64,000 bases of DNA from Melastoma dodecandrum (taxonomy: Eukaryota; Streptophyta; Magnoliopsida; Myrtales; Melastomataceae): assembly GCA_029817715.1 (NCBI GenBank), contig JARUPY010000465.1, positions 2,232,001 to 2,296,000 on the forward strand, given 5' to 3'. The position numbers were made by a program, and so were the translations under genes. The notes under the pieces were generated by a model. It made no database searches and was not told the origin of the DNA. It was given only the letters and a program-made list of their open reading frames with translations. Below are positions 57,429-64,000 of the stretch, in pieces. The stretch's first letter is position 1. Each line of letters opens with the position of its first letter.

Positions 57429-57794
57429 TCTTCAATAATCTATTAAAATGAAACATTTTAAGAATTTGGATAAGAAAGAGAAAATTATTTGCTGCTAAAC
57501 CAACATAATCTCATTGCAAGCCAATCAACATAATCTCATTGCAAGCCAACCAACATAATCTCAATGCCAATCTGTACTCTGAAGCATGGATAAAATCTTT
57601 TAAACATTTTCATATGTAACATCAAAATTCACAACCCCCAATTTACACTTTACAGATGGTCGGAGGAACAAGAGGGAATCCCCAGTGCCCCCACATCAAC
57701 AACAGTCGGTCGGAGGAACAAAAATCAACACCCAGAAGAAAATAAAAGCAAAAGGCAAAAGGGAGACAGACAGACAGGTCAACTAAGGCAGAGT

Positions 57795-58020
57795 AGGCCG
57801 ACGAAGCCGGGGAGGAAGCCGACGGGGGAGGCCGACGAAGCCGAGGAGGAAGCCGACGGGGGAGGCCGACGAGGAAGACGGGGAGGCCGACGAGGAAGAC
57901 TGTGGAGGTCGACGAGGAAGACGGGGGAGGCCGACGAGGAAGACTGTGGAGGCCGACGAAGGACGAACACGGGGGAGGGGGGAGGCCGACGAAGGACGAA
58001 CACGGGGGAGGCCGACGACG
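57795..58020. repeat. GC-rich minisatellite upstream of the hAT transposase
   Basis: Imperfect tandem units of GAGGCCGACGAGGAAGAC / GGAGGCCGACGAAGGACGAA type, 18-36 bp. It lies between the right terminus and the transposase start, in a GC-rich island unlike its AT-rich surroundings. Confidence 0.8.
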
Positions 58021-58282
58021 GATGAAGGGGAATAGGGCAAAACGGGAGTCGGCTGGCTTGGGAGGGAGGGAGGAAGGGCCAAAGGGCCAACACTGGGCAT
58101 GGGCTTTTCATCAATCGGGCTTCTGCATGGCGGCCCTAACGCCTAGGCGAGCGCCCGAGCGCCCGAGCGCCTAGCCAAGGCGCTCCCAAGGCGCTCGCCT
58201 TCTGCATGGCGCCTGCCCGAGCAGTAAAAAAGCGAGATGGCCGCGCCTCGCCTTGCCCGAGCGCCTAGGCGAGCGAGGCGCG

Positions 58283-58299
58283 GCGCCTTAACATCACTG
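58283..58299 (-). repeat. Right terminal inverted repeat of the hAT element
   Basis: Reads CAGTGATGTTAAGGCGC on the minus strand, immediately before the second CTCCAAAT (58300-58307). Confidence 0.8.
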
Positions 58300-58582
58300 C
58301 TCCAAATCAAGGCCGTTATTGTTTCTTTGAGCTCGTTCGTCGGAACCGCATTGGATAGACACAGCTGAATCGCCATTAACGTTCTAGCATCCATCTCCTC
58401 CCACCGACGCTCTTTGACTGATTTGTAAGAGCCTTTTCCAATCCACCATGTACCAGTAGCGCTATCATCTTAACTTACCACAAGCCAAAAATCATGCTCC
58501 CATCCAACTTATCGATCTCGAACTTGCCACCAACCATATCTCGAATCTGCACAATTGAGCAATGATACCAATTTGGCACACG

Positions 58583-58750
58583 CGGAAGCCCTCAGATTCG
58601 CGTCGAACTGGATCCGACCCTCGATCGGAAGTTAACGAAAAATAAGGAGACAAAGAATTTACGTGGTTCGGTCAATTTACCTATGTTCACGGGCGTATAG
58701 AGTACAAACTTAGGTTGAGACACTCTCTAACCCCCTAACCCGAAGTGTAT
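58583..58750 (-). repeat. 5' LTR (inner part) of the gag-only copia
   Basis: Matches the left copy. The LTR probably continues to the right, past the window of similarity, up to about 58.9 kb. Confidence 0.65.
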
Positions 58751-58759
58751 CCCTCTTCT

Positions 58760-61109
58760 ATGCCCCACATATGGCACCTGTTTATAGAATAGATGTCCTA
58801 CATATATAGGAAATTTGACAGGTAAATATATTCATAATATAATTAAATATCATCCAATATATCTCATATTCTCTCCCTCTCGTATATTTCACGAATCTAA
58901 TATTCTCCAAATCGTAATATAACCGACTTCGGGCCACGAAATACTAACGCCTTTTGTCTCGTTTTTTAACTGCTTTTGAAGTCTTTAGAAATGCAGTCTG
59001 ATGTGGATAAGATATATTTAATTTTGTAAATGAAAAAGAAAAGAGATAAAGGCTTTACGATTCTTTTCTAACACTGCCAGTTGGAATCTAAACAAACGGG
59101 GAAAAAGGCGTGTTTTGAAGAGATTTCCCGAATCTTTCCATATATAAAGGGGGAAGGACAGAACCGCTTAAACTATCCAATTAAGGTCGGAAAAACGTAC
59201 GTAACAACCGAGCACAAGGCCAGACGTACATCATTTTCTTTTTTCTGCATGCCTCAAAAGATAAGCTCCAATTCCCCAACATTATATTTGTCTCCCCCCC
59301 CCCCCACTTTTCTTTTTGGTCCAAAACCCTAGTGATGATACTCTCTCGAGTTTCAGAAACACGATTGTTCTTCGTCCACGCGGTTTTAAAGGACGAAAAG
59401 GAAGCTGGCGGCACCATTCTCGCCGGTGATCCGGCCTTGCCTTGCCTTACCTTCTCGAATGTATCTCCCATCGGTCACTGGGAAAACAAAGCTACTGATT
59501 TTGCGGAGGAGGCGTTTCATCGAGGCCAGGCCACAACTGCTGGTTCTGTAGTGAGTAAATTCACTTCTTCAAACACTATCAATTCACAAAGAATATAATA
59601 GTAATAATAATGTGTAAGGGGGAGTGAGACATTAATATTGTTATTATGAACAGAAAAAGTGACCGACAAGCACGATCGGCATTGAATTATGTATGTAGAA
59701 TACTTTTTGTCCCCATGGGTGTAATATAGATCGTGTTGGTGGTATGGGTTGGTTCCTTTCTAACTTTTCCCTCGTGTTTCCTGGAATAAACACCTCGTAC
59801 GGACACACATGCTCAAGAAATTCACTCGAGGAAAAACACAACCCTCCCTAAATACCATATTAATCGTCAGTGATAGATAGATAGATCGATTGCATTGATT
59901 CGAGATAATCTTCTTGGGGGAGGTCTGAAGATATTATATTAAATTATATATATATATACAGTTTAAAAATATTCTCATCCTCTTTTAGTGGTTTACGAGA
60001 TGTCGATCCACATGATCACACATAATATTACATATTATAACAAATCCCCCTTATCTAATCTAATCTCTCGCCTCCCTCCCGGAGGTCCAAAACGATACGA
60101 ATTTATCCAAAACGAGCATTTGTATATTGTTTAAATCTGTCCTTCTCTAACGAAATTGTTGACATGCCATTGTTGCGGACAGAACATATTCATTCGAATC
60201 ATATCTCCCCCCACCCACGAATATTCAATAAAAGCGAAGAAAACTAGAGTGACACAACGCAACGTGATAAAGTCGGGAATTGACAATTCCCGGGGATAAA
60301 TTCGAACTTCCCTTTTTCCCCAATCCTTGCTTAGTAAAAGTTACGTGTTGCTGAGTCACTAGGCCTCCCTCAATAAAAATTTTTGAATAGCTTTCGACAT
60401 CCGAATGCCGCGTTCTATCATTCCTTTTTCTTTCCTCTCCAGATATTCAGAGAAAGGAAAGGAGTAGCTACTGGTAGTAGTAGTAGTAATGATGATAGTA
60501 ATAGTTCATGTGGGAAAAAATAATTGATATAAAATAATTATGGAGGAAATTATTTCTCTCGAGACAGATAGTTTTAGGGTTGTTTTTTTAGGGGGGAGGG
60601 GGGTTGGTTCCGACAAGGAGGACGGCGACAGACGTTTATAAAACTCAAGGAGAAAAAAAAAAGAAATGACTTCACTTTTCTGATAAAAAGTAGTAAAAAA
60701 GGAAAAGCCTGCCGGATGTTGTTTGTCCCCCCCACCCCCATCCCTCTTTTGCTGCCAATTTTCCAGCCCTAAAACAAGTAACAAAACAGACGTACAAAAA
60801 GGGAAATTTATCACAAGAATGCCTCCTAGAGAAGATATCTTATAGAACATTATTGAATCAGTCGATGGTTTTGAGTTAGAGTTGGCTTTGGTAGGTTAAA
60901 ATTGCATGAATATTTGGATGGACCAAAGCAAAAGACACGACGTTCAATGTTGAGAAAACTTTACAGAAAAGGAGGAGGGAGGCATGTGTTCTATTACCTC
61001 GTTCCCCTTATTTTTAATGTTGTCCAAACGTTACTAATGCTTTCTATTAGATACGATTGGACAATATATGTAAGCTGAGATTCTCCATCCACTCCACTCC
61101 ACTCCACCC
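58760..61109. other. Spacer before the glutaredoxin gene
   Basis: No recognised gene. Contains a 12-C run (59294-59305), TA repeats near 59945-59960, a GATA repeat near 59870-59885 and TAG/GAT repeats near 60470-60505. An 88-residue open frame at 59332-59598 has no family motif. Confidence 0.45.
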
Positions 61110-61117
61110 TATAAATA
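61110..61117 (+). promoter_or_regulatory. TATA box of the glutaredoxin gene
   Basis: TATAAATA, 100 bp before the start codon, following a tandem CCACT pyrimidine-rich tract. Position and context fit a core promoter. Confidence 0.55.
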
Positions 61118-61216
61118 ATTAATCCATAATCCCCTCTCCATCATTCCTCCTCACTCCACCAAGCGACATTCCCCCATTCCCCTTTTAAGTCTCCCCCAAA
61201 AGATCAGGAAGCAAGC

Positions 61217-61615
61217 ATGCCGTACCGCAGCGAAGCGTGGACGAACGCCGCCACCTGCCCTTGCCCTCCCGACCTCCTTCAGAGGATTGAGCGCATGGCG
61301 AGGGAGGGCCCCGTGGTGATATTCAGCTCCAGCACTTGCTGCATGTGCCATGCCGCCAAGAGCCTCTTCAGCGGCATGGGGGCCAACCCCACCGTGCACG
61401 AGCTTGACCGTGACCCCGCCGGCAGGGACATCGAGAAGGCCCTCTTGGGTATCGTTGGCGGGGCACTCGGCCGGCCGCTGTCGACGACCGGGACGGTCCT
61501 CCCCGTGGTGTTCATCGGGGGGAGGCTCGTGGGTTCCATGGACAGGGTCATGGCCTCGCACATCAACGGGACGCTCGTGCCGCTGCTGAAGGAGGCCGGC
61601 GCTCTCTGGCTCTGA
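61217..61615 (+). CDS. CC-type glutaredoxin (ROXY family)
   Basis: An intronless gene of 132 residues starting [10 protein letters not shown]-type glutaredoxins are land-plant specific and act with TGA bZIP factors in flower development and nitrogen and hormone responses, in nucleus and cytosol. The active site is CCMC ([13 protein letters not shown], residues about 44-47). The GSH-binding region is [19 protein letters not shown], and the C-terminal ALWL motif, needed in ROXY proteins for TGA repression, is intact. The N-terminal 32 residues include a Cys-Pro-Cys-Pro patch. The coding GC content is much higher than the flanks, usual for this family. No lesion was seen. The exact ROXY number cannot be assigned. 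Confidence 0.93.
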   Translation: MPYRSEAWTNAATCPCPPDLLQRIERMAREGPVVIFSSSTCCMCHAAKSLFSGMGANPTVHELDRDPAGRDIEKALLGIVGGALGRPLSTTGTVLPVVFIGGRLVGSMDRVMASHINGTLVPLLKEAGALWL

Positions 61616-62729
61616 TCGCACGTCCCCGTGCGGCCCCGCAGACTCTGCCTCGCCAATGTATAGTTGTTAGCAATGTTAGGAAGCCGAATGAAGACAAAAA
61701 GGGAGGGAAGAGGAGTAAAATCTTTTCCTTTTTTTTTTAATTTAAAAAAAGGAGTATTGGGGTAACTTTTTTCAATCATCCCCGATATTTTCTGTCCTCA
61801 ACTTTCAAGTTTTTATTCATCTTTTTCCATTGTGGGGTGTCTTTCTCGTGTTGTTTCGTGAAGCTAGTTTGGAAAATGCTTTTCTTTTTTTATGTGTAAT
61901 TTTGCTCCCTCCTCCTTGAGTAAAACAAAAACAATGGAAAAAGAAAAAGATTCTCTTCTTTTCTATAATTAGTGTTCGATGTTTCAACTATATATAAACT
62001 CGAATCTGGCATGCATGCATGCATGTTTTGTATGACCCATCCGTCTTCCTAAGAAACCTTTGAACGAATGTGATTTTTCTCTTTCGGTAGAATGTCGTTA
62101 ATATTAGGAGTTGGGGATAGAGGAGAACCGACCCGAGAGCACACAGGAATCAGAGAATAATTGTGATTATTACTCATCTGTCTCCAGCACTTGCCAATTA
62201 AAAATTAAGGTAACTATCAATCTCCAAGCGAATACTATGATCGGGAGGTATATTTGGTCTGTTATAATCTTTCCATCAATCCCTTTTACTCCTTGATTAT
62301 TCGCTCTTTTACTATATTCAATCTAAGCTCTGGTATTCGTTTCCAATCGATCCTTTTGAAGTCTTGTTCGAAAGCATTGACGGCAGTCACTTCCTTATTC
62401 TTATGTTGTTTCTGTCGGGTTGTTAAGCTAAATGGGCTGGCTGGCTGGCTGGCTGGCTTGAGTCTTTGTGTGTTTATAGAACCAATGTAAGCCTTTCGTA
62501 TGTTTTTTTTTTTGTATTGAATAAATTTTCTATTTCACATAATACCATACATACATATGTATGTATGTAAAGTATACATACACCAACTTAGCAGACCTTA
62601 ATTTGTAAAATTTAAACGCACAAGAGACTTGTTTTTCTTTTTCAAAAAAAGGTTAAAAGATAAAACAGGCAACAATCTTCGTTACAGAGGGAAAAAAAAG
62701 GAAACAAGAAGAGGATAATGTGGTTTAAA
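61616..62729. other. Spacer with simple repeats
   Basis: Contains GCATGCATGCATGCATG (about 62010-62024), GGCTGGCTGGCTGGCT (about 62430-62458) and the palindrome at 62546-62567. No gene was recognised. Confidence 0.55.
62546..62567. repeat. 22-bp perfect palindrome
   Basis: CATACATACAT followed by its reverse complement ATGTATGTATG, made of a tetranucleotide repeat that turns around on itself. It lies about 165 bp downstream of the acyltransferase stop codon. Confidence 0.8.
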
Positions 62730-64000
62730 CTAGATTTCTTCCATCAAGTCTTGGAAAATCTTCATGGCCGGAGCCGGCAACCCGAGCAGCACGTTGATGC
62801 TCCTCCGCTCCTTCCCGTGCGACAGGAACAGGATCACCTCCTTCTCAGGCAGCGAGACCGGCCCCGTGAGGACTGGCTCTCCCCAACCGAAGTCCGTGGT
62901 GTGGAACGACAGCCTCGACCAGGTTGTTATGAGGAGGGTGCATGCTAGTGACGGCCTCGCCCTCGTGACCTCGAAGAAGTCTATGGCTGACCTCATGTAC
63001 CCATCCGTGACCATCCTTATCGCCTCCTGGACCAGCCCGACCCCATACGACACTGGCTTGTCGACTAGGTCTCCCGCCCGGCTGATCGAGTTCGTGAGGA
63101 CGATTGCGTTCCCAAAGTAGCCTTTCGGGAGCGGCGGCTCAAACTTGGCCCGGCCATCGACGGCGAAGAGCAGCTTCGTGCTCTGGTCAGGGAGCATCCC
63201 CAGGGCTTTGGTCCGTGCCCGCCAGACGAACCCTGAGAGGGCCTCGAAGGTGGTGCATTTGTCCAGCTCCCCGGACTCCAATACGGACGCCTTGATCCTC
63301 CCGAGCTTCTCGGGGTTGAAGAAGAACGTCTGGTACTTCATCTCGTCCGCTGCATACAGGTCGGCTATACACGACGTGTCCTTGATCTCGGCAAACTCCT
63401 GGTGGACATGCTCAATCCTCGGTGGGTCCCGGGCCTTAAAAACGGCCCTGTCCAAGAACGGCGGGATCGACAGTGGCAGGCCCCGAGCCATCTCCCCCCA
63501 CGAATTCACGAACTCCATTGCACTGATCCCATCAAACATGCAATGGTTAACGCATAATCCGAGCACAAATCCGCCGCACTTGAACTTTGTCACCTGAAAA
63601 TCATTCAAAACGATTGCAATCACAGGTTCGGATTTACATCAACGCTACAAAAAAAAAGACACACTAAATCTTCAGACAATGGTTGAAGATACATTAATGT
63701 TCTTGTCAGAAGTGCAAAGGTCTGATACGAACTAAAATATCGTATTTAATGGCATATGAATTGACCATTGTTGAAATGAATATTGAAAACTCATGATATT
63801 GACCCGTCTCTGATAAAATCTAAACCAAAATATTAACTGGGATTTGATAAATAATGTCAAGAAAAACAAATAATTTTCATGAACCCTACAAGAAAAAATA
63901 TCAAACTAAAATCCAACACTCACCTGGGCAACTAACGGGGGCATTTCTAAGATGTTCTTGGCGCCAGGGATGTCATATACCAACTTCCCCAGTGTCTCTG
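62730..64000 (-). CDS. HHT1: BAHD acyltransferase, omega-hydroxypalmitate O-feruloyl transferase (partial, 5' end beyond window)
   Basis: The last exon (63593-62730, 287 codons plus stop) and the 3' end of the preceding exon (from 63924 to the window edge) are present. The enzyme transfers feruloyl groups from feruloyl-CoA to omega-hydroxy fatty acids for suberin and root/tuber waxes. The upstream exon reads [20 protein letters not shown] and joins [12 protein letters not shown] in frame. Catalytic HCMFDG (HXXXD) and the BAHD structural DFGWG are both intact. Other family blocks are [59 protein letters not shown] and [20 protein letters not shown]. The match to the ASFT/HHT subgroup is close, rather than to HCT or other BAHD enzymes. 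About the first third of the protein lies outside. No lesion was seen. Confidence 0.92.

Larger units (their letters stand above)
54652..58299 (-). mobile_element. hAT DNA transposon, apparently complete (3648 bp)
   Basis: Terminal inverted repeats are CAAGGTTGTCAAGGCGC (left) and CAGTGATGTTAAGGCGC (right, reverse complement), 13 of 17 identical. They are flanked by a perfect 8-bp duplication CTCCAAAT at 54644-54651 and 58300-58307; eight bases is the hAT standard. Subterminal regions are packed with AGGCGC/GCGCCT words at both ends (54660-54745 and 58140-58290), likely transposase binding sites. One gene inside encodes an uninterrupted hAT transposase. The exact duplication and open frame suggest a fairly recent insertion. 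Confidence 0.9.
54059..58394 (-). pseudogene. copia gag, interrupted by the hAT insertion
   Basis: The right part (58300-58394) reads MDARTLMAIQLCLSNAVPTN and ends ITALIW. The left part (54292-54651) continues SRLESLYMTRTLSNKLPLR, LRMTEGMFVKSYMDNWLSIY and LLCSLSASYQSFRKTF. The junction is exactly the hAT target site. A further piece at 54059-54256 covers the post-knuckle region. Upstream gag (KFEIDKLDGSMIFGLW type) is recognisable near 58490-58540. Confidence 0.75.
53868..58750 (-). mobile_element. Gag-only copia derivative, split by the hAT element
   Basis: Outside the hAT insertion the sequence holds LTR remnant, gag and LTR remnant only. LTR-like copies at 53868-54035 and 58583-58750 share CGCGGAAGCCCTC, GAAAAATAAGGAGACAAAGA and GAGTACAAACTTAG. 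A primer-binding-like TTGGTATCATTGC lies at about 58560-58572 (minus). No protease, integrase, RT or RNase H block exists between the LTRs, so it could only have moved with help from another element. The outer ends of the LTRs are not certain. Confidence 0.75.

Noticed and set aside
57795..58020. CRISPR-like spaced repeats
   Set aside because: Plant nuclear context, imperfect repeats without uniform spacers; a minisatellite fits.
57779..58114. Minus-strand Pro/Ser/Arg-rich open frames
   Set aside because: They are translations of the minisatellite inside the hAT element; two frames are open at once, as expected for a repeat.
61151..61779. Two long minus-strand open frames over the glutaredoxin gene
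   Set aside because: High GC content suppresses stops; the plus-strand frame has the CCMC active site and ALWL end.
63145..63597. 150-residue plus-strand open frame
   Set aside because: Antisense to the BAHD exon, which carries HCMFDG and other catalytic-family blocks.

Overview
This is a nuclear chromosome window from a flowering plant, most likely a dicot. The genes have many GT-AG introns and plant-only families are present: FUSCA3, TIR1/AFB auxin receptors, NAC, RLCK-VII kinases, CC-type glutaredoxin and suberin feruloyl transferase. Spacers are AT-rich, and Ty1/copia and hAT elements are present. Gene models were built by hand from reading frame, splice signals and family conservation. 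Species identity cannot be read from the sequence.

Layout: 1-5.9 kb holds a mitochondrial phosphate carrier (+) and V-ATPase subunit C (-). The FUSCA3-type B3 regulator (+) lies at 8.8-10.5 kb, with RY and G-box motifs upstream. A decayed mTERF gene (-) follows at 10.7-11.6 kb, then an acidic CHZ1-like H2A.Z chaperone (+) at 13.9 kb. A TIR1/AFB-type auxin receptor (+) with a miR393 site is at 19.9-22.3 kb. A BRO1-domain gene (+) at 24.4-30.8 kb is broken by a reverse-oriented copia element and several frame lesions.

Next come an Atos/FAM214-like gene (-, 31.2-34.1 kb), a HISN4 remnant (-, 35.7-36.3 kb), a NAC gene (-, 38 kb), an RLCK-VII kinase (+, 40-41.6 kb), an F-box/LRR remnant (+, 41.7-43.3 kb), an intronless EXO70B gene (+, 44.4-46.6 kb) and a CID/RPRD-like gene (+, 49.8-52.8 kb). 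At 53.9-58.8 kb a gag-only copia derivative is split by a 3.65-kb hAT element that has an exact 8-bp target duplication and an uninterrupted four-exon transposase. The window closes with a ROXY-type glutaredoxin (+, 61.2 kb) and the 3' part of an omega-hydroxyacid feruloyl transferase (-, 62.7 kb to the end).

The genes are functionally unrelated neighbours, as is normal for a plant chromosome, and no operon or cluster is seen. The most notable structure is the nested hAT-in-copia locus. The window also holds four decayed copies of conserved genes (mTERF, BRO1, HISN4, F-box), which suggests a region losing redundant duplicates.
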